Assembly (NCBI RefSeq): GCF_000819565.1
Contig: NZ_CP004393.1
Coordinates: 124,001-188,000 of the forward strand
Direction of reading: 5' to 3'
From: Celeribacter indicus
GTDB taxonomy: Bacteria > Pseudomonadota > Alphaproteobacteria > Rhodobacterales > Rhodobacteraceae
Length of the DNA: 64,000 nt
Shown here piece after piece: positions 1-8,656 of this stretch. The notes under the pieces were generated by a model, which saw only the letters and a program-made list of their open reading frames with translations, was not told the origin of the DNA and made no database searches. Every line of letters begins with the position of its first letter. The first letter of the stretch is position 1. The position numbers and the translations under genes are program-made.

Positions 1-2609
1 GAGTCCTTTTTTGCAGAGACCATCCTGCCGAGCCCGAGCATTCCCGCCGTGGTCTGGCCGTTGAGTTCCGCACCTGCCGCATGGCCTTTCTCGATCCTGA
101 GCACGGCCAGCGCCTCGGTCCCGTAGGGTGTCACGCCCAGATCTTCGCCGAGCGCCATCAGGCGCTCGATCAGTGCATTGCCATAGCGGGCCGGAACGGC
201 GATTTCGTAGGCAAGTTCGCCCGAAAAGGAGATCCGGAACAGCCGCGCACGCAGCCCGCCGCACAGGCTCAGCTCGGCGCAGGCCATGAAGGGGAAGGCC
301 TCGTTCGAAAGATCGAACCCGTCGACGATCCGCGACACCAGTGTGCGCGACTCCGGCCCCGCGACCGCGATCTGGGCCCAAGCATCCGTAGTCGAGATGA
401 GCTGCACGTCGAGATCGGGCCACAGGCACTGTCGCGCGAATTCCATCTGGCGATAGACAAGACCCGCATTCGCCGTGGTGGTGGTGACCACATAGTGATC
501 CTCGCCCAGCCGCGCACAGGTGCCGTCGTCATAGGCGTGTCCATCCTCGCGCAGCATGAGGCCATAGCGCACCTTCCCCACCGGCAGGGTGCCCATCAAG
601 TTGGAATAGACCCGGTTCAGGAACTCTCCCGCATCGGCACCCTGAACGTCGATCTTGCCCAAGGTCGTCACGTCACAAAGCCCGACACCGGAGCGGACGG
701 CGCGCGCCTCACGGTCCACGCTCTGACGCCAGTGAGTTTCTCCCGGCTTCGGAAAATACTGTGCCCGCATCCATTGACCGACCTCGACAAAGGCCGCGCC
801 CTGCGCACGCGCCCACACATGGGTCGGCGTCAGGCGGCGCGGGCGGAAATGGGGACCCGTATCGCCGCCGCCCAGGACCGAGAGAGACACACCGGTGTAA
901 GGCGGACGGAAGATCGTAGTGCCGGTCTCCGGAATGGATGTCCCGGTGAGTTCGGCCATGACCGCGAGCGCGGAGACATTCGACGTCTTCCCCTGATCGG
1001 TCGCCATGCCGAGCGTGGTCCAGCGTTTCAGATGCTCGACGGGCGTCATGTTTTCCCGGTGCGCCAACACGATATCTTTGACCGTCACATCGTTCTGGAA
1101 ATCCACCCAGGCGCGCTTTCTGCCGGGCACATGCCAGAACGCCTCCTGCGCGACCGCGATATCCTCCGCCTCGGGCAGCCGCATCCCGGACACAGGAATA
1201 TCGAGCTGGATCAGAGCCTGTTTTGCGACCTCGCTCCCATGCGCGAGCGCCTGAGCCGTCGTGCCACGCCCGGCACAGGCTCCGGCCGGCAAGAGCCCCT
1301 GTGGACCATCTGAGGGCGGCAGGAAGGCGAGCCGCTCCTCATCCCAGACCGGGCGCCCGCGATGATGGGACGCGAGATGGACGTTGGGATTCCACCCCCC
1401 TGCGACACCCAACGCCGCGCAGTCATGCCAACTCGCCCGGCCATTGTGCGTGATCTCAATGGCGCGCAGGCCGAGCTGTCCCTTCGTGCCGGTCACCGTC
1501 GCGCCGGCGAAAACCTCGTATTCCCCGAACCTCGGCGCATCGGGACGGGGGTCGATCACGCCAAGAACCGGCACGCCCTTCGCCAGAAGATCAAGCGCGG
1601 TGCGGTGCCCGTCGTCGTTATTGGCAAAGATCGCCACGGGATCGGTCGCGGCGGCGGTGGGCGCGACGGCCCAACGGTTTGCATAGGCCCGCATCGCGCC
1701 AGCGAGCAGGATGCCGGGACGGTCGTTGTTGGCAAAGGGGATATGCCGCTCGGTCGCGCCCGCCGCCAGAATAGCCCGTCGCGCGGTGATCCGCCAAAGT
1801 GTCTGACGCACCTTGTCGCCCGGTTCCCTAAGGTGATCGGCGACACGTTCCACCGCGCCGTGGATCCCGTGATCGTAGACACCGAAAACAGTGGTCCGCC
1901 GCATCACGCGAAGGTTCGGAAGCGTCTCGAATTCGGCCTCGATACTTGAAATCCACTCCGCCGCAGGCGCACCGTCGAGCTTGTGGCTCTCCATCAGGAG
2001 ACGCCCCCCAAGCCGGGAATCCTCGTCCGCGAGAATGACGCTCGCGCCGGAGCGCGCGGCGGTCAGTGCCGCGGCAAGACCCGCCGCCCCGCCGCCGATG
2101 ACAAGCAGGTCGCAATGCAGGAAGCCCTTGTCATACGCATCCGGGTCTGCCTCCATCGACAGGCTGCCCAGACCGGCCGCGCGCCGGATCGCGGGTTCAT
2201 AGAGTTTTTCCCAGAAAGCTCGAGGCCACATGAAGGTCTTGTAGTAGAACCCCGCCGCGAAGAAGGGCGCAAGCAGATCGTTGACGCCCATCGCGTCGAA
2301 GGCGAGAGAGCCGACGCGGTTCTGTGACCTCGCAACCAGCCCGTCGTAAAGCTCCGCGACCGTCGCGCGCGTGTTCGGCTCCTTCCGAGCGCCTTCGCGC
2401 AGTTCGACGAGGGCGTTCGGCTCTTCAGATCCGGCGCTGAAGACGCCGCGCGGACGGTGGTACTTGAAACTCCGCCCCATCAGCCGCACACCATTTGCGA
2501 GCAGCGCGGAGGCGAGTGTGTCGCCCTCGAACCCTCGATACCCCTTGCCGTCGAAGGTGAAGGACAGTGGGCGGCTCCGGTCGATGAGCCCTCCGGCAAG
2601 GCGGGTCAT
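1..2609 (-). CDS. mgdC: N-methylglutamate dehydrogenase, sarcosine-oxidase-alpha-like subunit (partial)
   Basis: My own reverse-strand reading from the ATG at 2609 gives an open frame to the window edge, about 869 residues of the roughly 1000 usual for the family, so the C-terminus is missing. Near residues 10-55 is the SoxA-type N-terminal fold (FDGKGYRGFEGDT, then GRSFKYHRPRG). A dinucleotide-binding motif, VIGGGAAGLAAALTAA, lies near residue 170. A GcvT-like folate-binding region covers the C-terminal third. Its ATG overlaps the mgdB stop by 4 bases (ATGA), so the two are translationally coupled. Heterotetrameric sarcosine oxidase and N-methylglutamate dehydrogenase are homologous. I choose the latter because gmaS and mgsABC lie next door. 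The gamma subunit is expected just left of the window. SoxA is the alternative name. Confidence 0.85.
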   Translation of the reverse strand, partial: MTRLAGGLIDRSRPLSFTFDGKGYRGFEGDTLASALLANGVRLMGRSFKYHRPRGVFSAGSEEPNALVELREGARKEPNTRATVAELYDGLVARSQNRVGSLAFDAMGVNDLLAPFFAAGFYYKTFMWPRAFWEKLYEPAIRRAAGLGSLSMEADPDAYDKGFLHCDLLVIGGGAAGLAAALTAARSGASVILADEDSRLGGRLLMESHKLDGAPAAEWISSIEAEFETLPNLRVMRRTTVFGVYDHGIHGAVERVADHLREPGDKVRQTLWRITARRAILAAGATERHIPFANNDRPGILLAGAMRAYANRWAVAPTAAATDPVAIFANNDDGHRTALDLLAKGVPVLGVIDPRPDAPRFGEYEVFAGATVTGTKGQLGLRAIEITHNGRASWHDCAALGVAGGWNPNVHLASHHRGRPVWDEERLAFLPPSDGPQGLLPAGACAGRGTTAQALAHGSEVAKQALIQLDIPVSGMRLPEAEDIAVAQEAFWHVPGRKRAWVDFQNDVTVKDIVLAHRENMTPVEHLKRWTTLGMATDQGKTSNVSALAVMAELTGTSIPETGTTIFRPPYTGVSLSVLGGGDTGPHFRPRRLTPTHVWARAQGAAFVEVGQWMRAQYFPKPGETHWRQSVDREARAVRSGVGLCDVTTLGKIDVQGADAGEFLNRVYSNLMGTLPVGKVRYGLMLREDGHAYDDGTCARLGEDHYVVTTTTANAGLVYRQMEFARQCLWPDLDVQLISTTDAWAQIAVAGPESRTLVSRIVDGFDLSNEAFPFMACAELSLCGGLRARLFRISFSGELAYEIAVPARYGNALIERLMALGEDLGVTPYGTEALAVLRIEKGHAAGAELNGQTTAGMLGLGRMVSAKKD

Positions 2610-2887
2610 TTTACTCCTCCGACCTTCACATCGGCGGCCAGTTCTGCCCCGAGAATTTCATGCGTGAGCGTGTTGCGGGTCACGACGAGCCAGGACCGGT
2701 CGCCCTGTTCGTGGAACCACAGCTCGCGATGCACACCCGCCGGGTTGTCCCGCAGGAAGACGTAATCGCAAAACGCCGCTTCGGCATCGGGCGCGCCGGG
2801 ATCGGGACGGTTCATCAGCGAAGCGTCACCGAGATAGGTGAATTCCTGCGCATCGCGCAGACCGAGGAGGGGATGGGGGATCAGCAT
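2606..2887 (-). CDS. mgdB: N-methylglutamate dehydrogenase, SoxD-like small subunit lacking zinc cysteines
   Basis: A 93-residue protein of the sarcosine oxidase delta family, between the beta-like and alpha-like subunit genes in the standard B-D-A order. The family landmarks remain: EFTYLGDA near residue 15, and YVFLRDNPAGVHRELWFH in the middle. In characterised SoxD a CxxC near the N-terminus plus a later His-x3-Cys bind zinc. Here the N-terminus reads IPHPLLGLRD with no cysteine, and the later site is HEQGD, with Asp in place of Cys. The only cysteine is in AFCDYVF. The subunit is therefore probably structural and zinc-free, which may separate the N-methylglutamate enzyme from true sarcosine oxidase. 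Confidence 0.85.
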   Translation of the reverse strand: MLIPHPLLGLRDAQEFTYLGDASLMNRPDPGAPDAEAAFCDYVFLRDNPAGVHRELWFHEQGDRSWLVVTRNTLTHEILGAELAADVKVGGVK

Positions 2888-2896
2888 GGTCGCTCC

Positions 2897-4147
2897 TCAA
2901 TGCAGGTTTGGCTGGGCACCGGCGCCCTTTTCGTCAATGACATGGCCGCGGCTGAACCGGTCAAGGCGATAGGCCGTCGCGGTCTCATGCGGGCGGCCGG
3001 TCGCAAGCAGATGCGCAAAGGCAAAGCCGGAGGCCGGGGTCGCCTTGAACCCGCCATAGCACCAGCCGCCGTTGAAGAAGAGGCCGTCGACGTGGGTCTT
3101 GTCGATGATCGGGGAGCCGTCCATCGACATGTCCATGACCCCGCCCCAGGCCCGCAACAGCCGCGCCCGGCCGATCATCGGCATGAGCGCCATGCCACCT
3201 TCGAGCACGTCCTCGACCACCGGAAGGTTGCCGCGCTGTGCGTAGGAATTGTAGCCGTCGATATCGCCACCGAACACAAGCCCGCCCTTGTCGGACTGGC
3301 TGACGTAGAAATGACCCGCGCCGAAGGTGATCACGCCGGGAACGGTCGGTTTCAGACCCTCGGAGACAAAAGCCTGGAGCACATGGCTCTCGATCGGGAG
3401 GCGCATGCCCGCCATCGCCATGACCCGGCCCGACGATCCTGCGACAGCCACGCCGACCTTCCTTGCGCCGATATAGCCACGGCTGGTCTCGACGCCACAC
3501 AGCTTGCCGCTCTCGATCCGAAAGCCCGTCACCTCGCAGTTCTGGATAATGTCGACGCCGCGCATATCCGCCCCGCGCGCATAGCCCCAGGCGACGCCGT
3601 CATGCCGCGCCGTCCCCGCCCGCGGTTGCAGAAGCCCGCCCTTGATCGGAAAACGCGCATTGTCGAAATTGAGGAAGGGCACCATGTCGCGTAGCTGGTC
3701 GCGCGACAGAAGCGTCCCGCCCGCCCCGGCGAGGTGCATCGCGTTTCCGCGACGGCGATAGGCATCCCGCTGGGCGTCGGAGTGGATCAGGTTGATGATC
3801 CCGCGTTGGGAGACCATCGAATTGAAATTGGTGTCCTGTTCGAGATTTTCCCAAAGCTTCATGGAAAACTCATAGAAGGGCTCGTTTCCGGGAAGCAGGT
3901 AGTTCGAGCGGATGATCGTCGTGTTCCGTCCGATATTGCCCGACCCGAGCCACCCCTTTTCCAGAACTGCGACGTTAAGCCGTCCGAAGGTCTTCGCGAG
4001 GTAGAAGGCGGTGGCAAGCCCGTGACCCCCGCCGCCGACAATGACGATGTCATAGGCGGGCTTCGGGTCGGGAGTGCGCCAGAGCGGCGTCCATCCCTTA
4101 TGGCCGGTCAAGGCCTCCTTCACCACTCTGAACCCGGAGAATCTCAT
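2897..4147 (-). CDS. mgdA: N-methylglutamate dehydrogenase, sarcosine-oxidase-beta-like flavoprotein subunit
   Basis: A 416-residue FAD-dependent amine oxidoreductase. The N-terminal Rossmann motif is VIVGGGGHGLATA, near residues 35-47. The segment TARHDGVAWGYARGAD places His182 where sarcosine oxidase beta subunits attach FMN covalently, and the C-terminal GGWCYGGFKATP is typical of the family. It is the catalytic subunit oxidising the N-methyl group of N-methylglutamate (or sarcosine) to glutamate (or glycine) plus formaldehyde or methylene-tetrahydrofolate. It is first in the operon mgdA-mgdB-mgdC, with 9 bases between it and mgdB. Substrate assignment rests on the neighbouring gmaS-mgs genes; the sequence alone fits SoxB equally well. 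Confidence 0.85.
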   Translation of the reverse strand: MRFSGFRVVKEALTGHKGWTPLWRTPDPKPAYDIVIVGGGGHGLATAFYLAKTFGRLNVAVLEKGWLGSGNIGRNTTIIRSNYLLPGNEPFYEFSMKLWENLEQDTNFNSMVSQRGIINLIHSDAQRDAYRRRGNAMHLAGAGGTLLSRDQLRDMVPFLNFDNARFPIKGGLLQPRAGTARHDGVAWGYARGADMRGVDIIQNCEVTGFRIESGKLCGVETSRGYIGARKVGVAVAGSSGRVMAMAGMRLPIESHVLQAFVSEGLKPTVPGVITFGAGHFYVSQSDKGGLVFGGDIDGYNSYAQRGNLPVVEDVLEGGMALMPMIGRARLLRAWGGVMDMSMDGSPIIDKTHVDGLFFNGGWCYGGFKATPASGFAFAHLLATGRPHETATAYRLDRFSRGHVIDEKGAGAQPNLH

Positions 4148-4213
4148 CTTGGTCGCTCCAATCCGTCCTCCCCTTTACTAGCCGATCCCGCCTGATATTT
4201 ATTTCTGTTTTAC

Positions 4214-4237
4214 GTCGTATATTTTCGCTATAACGAC
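4214..4237. promoter_or_regulatory. inverted repeat in the mgdA / GlxA-type regulator divergent promoter
   Basis: The 110-base divergent gap holds an AT-rich stretch with arms GTCGTATA (4214-4221) and TATAACGAC (4229-4237) around TTTTCGC. The arms match except for one inserted base. It is a plausible operator for the divergently encoded AraC-type regulator. No binding data. Confidence 0.4.
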
Positions 4238-4257
4238 ACGACCTGCGCCGGAACGAC

Positions 4258-5199
4258 ATGATGAAACGATTTGGATTTCTGTTACTTGACGGACATGCCC
4301 TGATGTCGACTGCCGCGGCGCTCGAACCGCTGCGTGCGGCCAACCTCTTTTCCCGCGAACCGCTCTACGACGTGCGCATTCTCTCCGTCGAGGAGCCGGT
4401 CGCGCGCGCCTCGGTGGGGGCGCGTTTCGATACCGTTCCGATCGCGGAGGCGGGCTTCGCCTTCGACCTCGTTTTCGTCGTCGCGGGCGGCGATCCGCTG
4501 GAGAGGCGCACCAGGTCCGTGGCGCACTGGCTCAGGCGTCTCGACAGAGAAGGCGTGCCGCTCGGCGGGATCTCCGGCGGTGCAACGATCCTTGCGGAGG
4601 CGGGCCTCCTGCAAAACCGCCGCTTTACGGTGCATTGGCACCATTATGCCGATGTCGAACGCCTGTTTCCCGACCTTCTGCTCGAACGGCGCCTCTTCGT
4701 GATCGACCGCGACCGCTATACCTGTGCGGGAGGATCGGCGCCGCTCGACATGATGCACGCGATCATCTCGCGCGAGCATGGCACGAGTTTCGCGCAGCGG
4801 ATCAGCGACTGGTTCATCCAGACCGAAGTCCGCCGGGCCGACGCGCCGCAGCAGGCGAGCATCGCGGCCCGCTACGGCACCCTGCCCGCGCCGGTGCTTG
4901 CCGCGATAGAACTGATGGAATCGCATATCGCCGACCCGCTCGACGCCGAACAGATCGCGAGCCTGTCGGGCCTGTCCACGCGCCAGCTCCAGCGGCAGTT
5001 CTCGGAGTCCCTGGGCACCTCGCTGATGGAAACCTACCGTGAGATCCGGTTGGAAACCGCGAGGGATCTCGTAAGGCAATCGCGGCTGAAGCTCTCCGAG
5101 ATCGCGCTCATGACCGGCTTCGGCACCCAGGCGCATTTTGCCGACAGTTTCCGCCGCCATTTCGGCAAACCGCCCTCCACGCTGCGCCGGCACCCGTAA
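4258..5199 (+). CDS. GlxA-family AraC-type transcriptional regulator
   Basis: A 313-residue regulator with an N-terminal DJ-1/PfpI (class I amidotransferase-like) domain, about residues 4-170, and a C-terminal AraC double helix-turn-helix, about 215-310 (LSGLSTRQLQRQF, then LSEIALMTGFGTQAHFADSFRRHFGKPPS). The DJ-1 nucleophile position reads GGISGG, with no cysteine, so the domain probably senses a ligand rather than catalyses. Regulators of this build, such as GbdR, control choline, betaine and sarcosine catabolism. It is transcribed divergently from mgdABC and convergently to gmaS, which makes it a natural candidate activator of the N-methylglutamate genes. A start three bases later (second Met) is equally possible. 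Confidence 0.85.
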   Translation: MMKRFGFLLLDGHALMSTAAALEPLRAANLFSREPLYDVRILSVEEPVARASVGARFDTVPIAEAGFAFDLVFVVAGGDPLERRTRSVAHWLRRLDREGVPLGGISGGATILAEAGLLQNRRFTVHWHHYADVERLFPDLLLERRLFVIDRDRYTCAGGSAPLDMMHAIISREHGTSFAQRISDWFIQTEVRRADAPQQASIAARYGTLPAPVLAAIELMESHIADPLDAEQIASLSGLSTRQLQRQFSESLGTSLMETYREIRLETARDLVRQSRLKLSEIALMTGFGTQAHFADSFRRHFGKPPSTLRRHP

Positions 5200-5224
5200 A
5201 GAAAACGGCCCCCGAAGGAGCCGT
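5199..5224. terminator. hairpin terminator between the regulator and gmaS
   Basis: Arms ACGGC (5205-5209) and GCCGT (5220-5224), with extra CC/GG pairs inside. On the minus strand the stem is followed by a T-rich run (complement of 5198-5204), so it serves gmaS best. It also lies directly after the regulator stop. Confidence 0.6.
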
Positions 5225-5250
5225 CAGGACTCGGGAAAAGGGGCGATCTG

Positions 5251-6555
5251 TCAGATGTCCAGCGTATGCTCGCGCTCCCAACGCGAAAAATGCGAGACGA
5301 AGGAATTCCATTCCTGCATCTTCATCTTCGCGTAAGAGGCCGAGAAATCTTTTCCCATCATGGTTTTGAGATCCTCGTCCGCATCATAGGCCCGGATGGC
5401 GTCGAGCAGGTTGAGCGGCAGGCGCGGTGCGTCCTTCACCAGATGGCCCTCGGCATACATGTCGATGTCATAGCGCTTGCCCGGATCGGCCTGCGACCGG
5501 ATCCCCGACAGCCCCGCGGCGATGATCACCGCCTGAAGCAGGTAGGGATTCACCGCGCCGTCCGGCAGGCGCAGCTCGAACCGGCCGGGTCCCGGCACGC
5601 GAACCATATGGGTGCGGTTGTTGCCGGTCCAGGTCACAGTGTTGGGTGCCCAGGTCGCCCCGGAGGTCGTGCGCGGCGCGTTGATCCGCTTGTAGGAATT
5701 CACCGTCGGATTGGTAATCGCGGCAAGCGCCTCCGCATGCTTCATGATACCGCCGAGAAAATGGCGCCCCTGTTCGGAGAGACCGAGTTCGCGGGATGTG
5801 TCCGCGAAGGCGTTCACCTTGCCGTCCAGATCCCAGACCGAGATATGGGCGTGACAGCCGTTGCCGGTCAGCCCCTCGATCGGCTTCGGCATGAACGTGG
5901 CGCGCAGCCCGTGTTTTTCCGCGACCGATTTCACCATGAACTTGAAGAAGCTGTGGCGATCCGCGGTCACCAGCACATCGTCATAATCCCAGTTCATTTC
6001 GAACTGGCCGTTCGCATCCTCGTGGTCGTTCTGATACGGCTTCCAGCCGAGCGCGAGCATATAGTCGCAGATTTCCGCGATCACGTCATAGCGGCGCATC
6101 ACCGCCTGCTGGTCGTAACAGGGTTTCGCGGCGGTATCGAACGGGTCGGAGATCTGATCCCCCTCGGGTGTCAGGAGGAAGAATTCGGCCTCGATCCCCG
6201 TCTTGACACGAAGACCTTCTCCTTCCGCTTCGGCGACGAGTTTGCGCAGTACGTTGCGCGGGGCCTGATCGACCGGCGCGCCTTCCATCACGCAATTGGC
6301 GGGCACCCATGCCACTTCGGGCTTCCACGGAAGCTGGATCGCCGCGACGCCGTCCGGCACGGCCAGCATGTCCGGATGGGCGGGGGTGAGATCGAGCCAG
6401 GTGGCGAAACCGGCAAAGCCCGCGCCGCCCTCTTCCATATCGGCCACGGCTTCGGCGGGTACGAGTTTCGCACGCTGGCCGCCGAAAAGATCGGTGTAGG
6501 AGATCATGAAATACTTGACGCCGTTTTCCTTGGCGAAGGCGGTCAATGCCGACAT
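5251..6555 (-). CDS. gmaS: gamma-glutamylmethylamide synthetase (glutamine-synthetase family)
   Basis: A 434-residue glutamine-synthetase-fold enzyme. Visible GS landmarks are GIEAEFFL (metal-binding Glu), NGQFEMNW, the ATP/ammonia-site GNGCHAHIS, and the glutamate-site NNRTHMVRVPGPGRFELRLPDG (catalytic Arg region). Proteins of this short GlnT/GSIII-like class use methylamine in place of ammonia: glutamate + methylamine + ATP give gamma-glutamylmethylamide. Immediately upstream on the same strand are mgsC, mgsB and mgsA, whose product uses that intermediate, and this fixes the assignment against ordinary glutamine synthetase. An RBS-like AAGGA precedes the ATG by about 9 bases. The gene lies 75 bases after mgsC and ends at a hairpin terminator. 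Confidence 0.9.
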   Translation of the reverse strand: MSALTAFAKENGVKYFMISYTDLFGGQRAKLVPAEAVADMEEGGAGFAGFATWLDLTPAHPDMLAVPDGVAAIQLPWKPEVAWVPANCVMEGAPVDQAPRNVLRKLVAEAEGEGLRVKTGIEAEFFLLTPEGDQISDPFDTAAKPCYDQQAVMRRYDVIAEICDYMLALGWKPYQNDHEDANGQFEMNWDYDDVLVTADRHSFFKFMVKSVAEKHGLRATFMPKPIEGLTGNGCHAHISVWDLDGKVNAFADTSRELGLSEQGRHFLGGIMKHAEALAAITNPTVNSYKRINAPRTTSGATWAPNTVTWTGNNRTHMVRVPGPGRFELRLPDGAVNPYLLQAVIIAAGLSGIRSQADPGKRYDIDMYAEGHLVKDAPRLPLNLLDAIRAYDADEDLKTMMGKDFSASYAKMKMQEWNSFVSHFSRWEREHTLDI

Positions 6556-6630
6556 TTTTTCGTTTCCTTCGGTCCCTGTTGGATGCGGACGGAAGGCGGC
6601 TTGCGACGCCTTCCGCTCAGATCGTTTCGC

Positions 6631-7956
6631 TCAGAAGCCCGGCTTGCCCGGATACCAGTTGGTGCCTGCGAGCGGCACCTGCGCCATCGCCGCGGCCTCC
6701 ATCGTCAGCGCGCAGAGGTCCTCGGGTTCGAGGTTGTGCACGTGGTTATGGCCACAGGCCCGCGCGATGGTCTGGCATTCGAGCGTCATCACGTTCAGGT
6801 AGTTGCGCAGGCGTCGACCGGCGGCTTCGGGATCGAGGCGCTGCATCAACTCGGGATCCTGCGTGGTGATCCCAGCCGGGTCGCGGCCCTCGTGCCAGTC
6901 GTCGTAGGCACCGGCGGTGGTGCCGAGCTTGTTGTATTCCGCCTCCCATTTGGGATCGTTATCCCCCAGGGCGACGAGCGCAGCCGTCCCGATGGACACC
7001 GCATCCGCCCCCAGCGCGAGTGCCTTCGCCACATCCGCGCCCGACCGGATGCCGCCGGACACGATGAGCTGAACCTCGCGGTGCATGCCGAGATCCTGAA
7101 GCGCCTGAACGGCCGGACGGATACAGGCGAGCGTCGGCTGCCCGACATGTTCGATGAAGACATCCTGCGTCGCGGCCGTGCCGCCCTGCATCCCGTCGAG
7201 GACGACCACATCCGCACCCGCCTTCACCGCCAGCGCCGTGTCGTAATAGGGACGCGCCCCGCCGACCTTGATATAGATCGGCTTCTCCCAGTTGGTGATC
7301 TCCCGCAGCTCGAGAATCTTGATCTCGAGATCGTCGGGACCGGTCCAGTCGGGATGACGGCAGGCGGAACGCTGGTCGATGCCAACGGGCAGGTCGCGCA
7401 TCCCCGCGACACGTTCGGTGATCTTCTGGCCGAGCAGCATTCCCCCGCCGCCCGGTTTTGCGCCCTGCCCCACCACGACCTCGATGGCATCCGCGCGGCG
7501 CAGATCGTCGGGGTTCATCCCGTAGCGCGACGGCAGGTACTGATAGACGAGTTTCTCGGAATGGCCGCGCTCCTCCTCGGTCATACCGCCGTCGCCGGTG
7601 GTGGTCGAGGTGCCCGCCATCGTCGCGCCGCGTCCGAGCGCCTCCTTCGCCGGACCGGACAGCGAGCCGAAGGACATGCCCGCGATGGTGATCGGGATTT
7701 TCAACTCGATCGGCTTGCTGGCGAAACGCGTGCCGAGCGTGACGGACGTATCGCATTTCTCGCGATAGCCTTCGAGCGGGTAGCGGCTCATCGAAGCACC
7801 GAGGAACAGGAGATCGTCGAAATGCGGCACGCGACGTTTCGCGCCGCCGCCGCGAATGTCGTAGATCCCGGTCGCGGCGGCGCGACGGATTTCCGAGTTG
7901 ATCGACGTGGAGAACGTCCAGTTCTGGCGCGGTTCGGTCTGCGGTGTCTTGTCCAT
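6631..7956 (-). CDS. mgsC: N-methylglutamate synthase subunit C (FMN glutamate-synthase domain)
   Basis: A 441-residue FMN-binding glutamate synthase barrel. Landmarks are IAGMSFGSLSG near residue 90, GDGGMTEEE, VVVGQGAKPGGGGML, and the FMN phosphate-site series VLDGMQGG / IVSGGIRSGADVAKALALGAD. It corresponds to the synthase part of GltB split out as its own gene. With MgsA and MgsB it converts gamma-glutamylmethylamide plus 2-oxoglutarate to N-methylglutamate and glutamate. I start at the ATG at 7956, which has GAGGAG eight bases upstream. A longer reading would overlap mgsB by about 80 bases. Ten bases separate it from mgsB, so they form one operon. Confidence 0.9.
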   Translation of the reverse strand: MDKTPQTEPRQNWTFSTSINSEIRRAAATGIYDIRGGGAKRRVPHFDDLLFLGASMSRYPLEGYREKCDTSVTLGTRFASKPIELKIPITIAGMSFGSLSGPAKEALGRGATMAGTSTTTGDGGMTEEERGHSEKLVYQYLPSRYGMNPDDLRRADAIEVVVGQGAKPGGGGMLLGQKITERVAGMRDLPVGIDQRSACRHPDWTGPDDLEIKILELREITNWEKPIYIKVGGARPYYDTALAVKAGADVVVLDGMQGGTAATQDVFIEHVGQPTLACIRPAVQALQDLGMHREVQLIVSGGIRSGADVAKALALGADAVSIGTAALVALGDNDPKWEAEYNKLGTTAGAYDDWHEGRDPAGITTQDPELMQRLDPEAAGRRLRNYLNVMTLECQTIARACGHNHVHNLEPEDLCALTMEAAAMAQVPLAGTNWYPGKPGF

Positions 7957-7966
7957 GTCGCGCTCC

Positions 7967-8653
7967 TCAGTATTCGCCGGCGTGGTCGATGTTGAAATTG
8001 TAGAGCTTACGGGCGGAGCCATAGCGCCTGAACTCCTCGGGCCGAGCATCGGCCCCAGCCTGTTCGAGCAGCTTTTTCAGCAGGTCGATGTGCTCGGTCC
8101 GCATCTCCTTCTCGATGCAATCGGCGCCGAGGGATTTGACGCTGCCGCGCACGAAGAGCCGCGCCTCATAGAGCGAGTCGCCCAGCGCATCGCCTGCATC
8201 GCCGAGCACGACAAGGTTGCCCTTCTGCGCCATGAAGGCGGACATGTGGCCGATATTGCCGTGGACGACGATGTCGATGCCCTTCATGGAAATGCCGCAA
8301 CGGCTCGACGCATTGCCCTTGATGTTCAGAAGTCCGCCGTGGCCGGTCGCTCCCGCGTATTGCGAGGCGTCGCCCTCGATGGTCACGGTCCCGGACATCA
8401 TGTTCTCCGCGACGCCCGGTCCGGCGGAGCCTTCCACCGTGATGGTGGCCTCCTTGTTCATCCCGGCGCAGTAATAGCCGGTGGAACCCTTGATGGTCAC
8501 ATCGAGCGCACCGTCGAGACCGCACGCCATTGCGTGACTGCCGCGCGGATTGACGATGACATATTTCGCGTTGGCCTGCGCCTTTGCGGCACCCTGGAGT
8601 GTGGTGTTGACCTCGCGTAGTTCGGTCGTTGCCATATCGAGCGTGGTGGTCAT
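7967..8653 (-). CDS. mgsB: N-methylglutamate synthase subunit B (GXGXG domain)
   Basis: A 228-residue protein made almost entirely of the glutamate synthase GXGXG beta-helix repeat (GSTGYYCAGMN, GSAGPGVAENMMSG, GDASQYAGATGHGGLLNIKGNASSRCGISMKG, GNIGHMSAFMAQKGNLVVLGDAGD). In full-length GltB this domain is structural, between the FMN barrel and the end of the protein. Here it is free-standing, as in the three-gene mgs arrangement. It lies 3 bases after the mgsA stop and 10 bases before the mgsC start. Formylmethanofuran dehydrogenase subunit C shares the fold, but the neighbours exclude it. Confidence 0.88.
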   Translation of the reverse strand: MTTTLDMATTELREVNTTLQGAAKAQANAKYVIVNPRGSHAMACGLDGALDVTIKGSTGYYCAGMNKEATITVEGSAGPGVAENMMSGTVTIEGDASQYAGATGHGGLLNIKGNASSRCGISMKGIDIVVHGNIGHMSAFMAQKGNLVVLGDAGDALGDSLYEARLFVRGSVKSLGADCIEKEMRTEHIDLLKKLLEQAGADARPEEFRRYGSARKLYNFNIDHAGEY

Positions 8654-8656
8654 GGC

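Noticed and set aside
81..1313. 410-residue plus-strand open frame
   Set aside because: Antisense to mgdC, whose reverse frame shows clear SoxA-family motifs throughout.
1..4147. Sarcosine oxidase soxBDA
   Set aside because: Homology alone fits, but adjacency to gmaS-mgsABC and tmm-tdm and the cysteine-free small subunit favour N-methylglutamate dehydrogenase. Sarcosine oxidase remains the alternative.
5266..7995. 909-residue plus-strand open frame
   Set aside because: Runs antisense across gmaS and mgsC. The composition is typical of shadow frames in high-GC DNA and no domain is visible.
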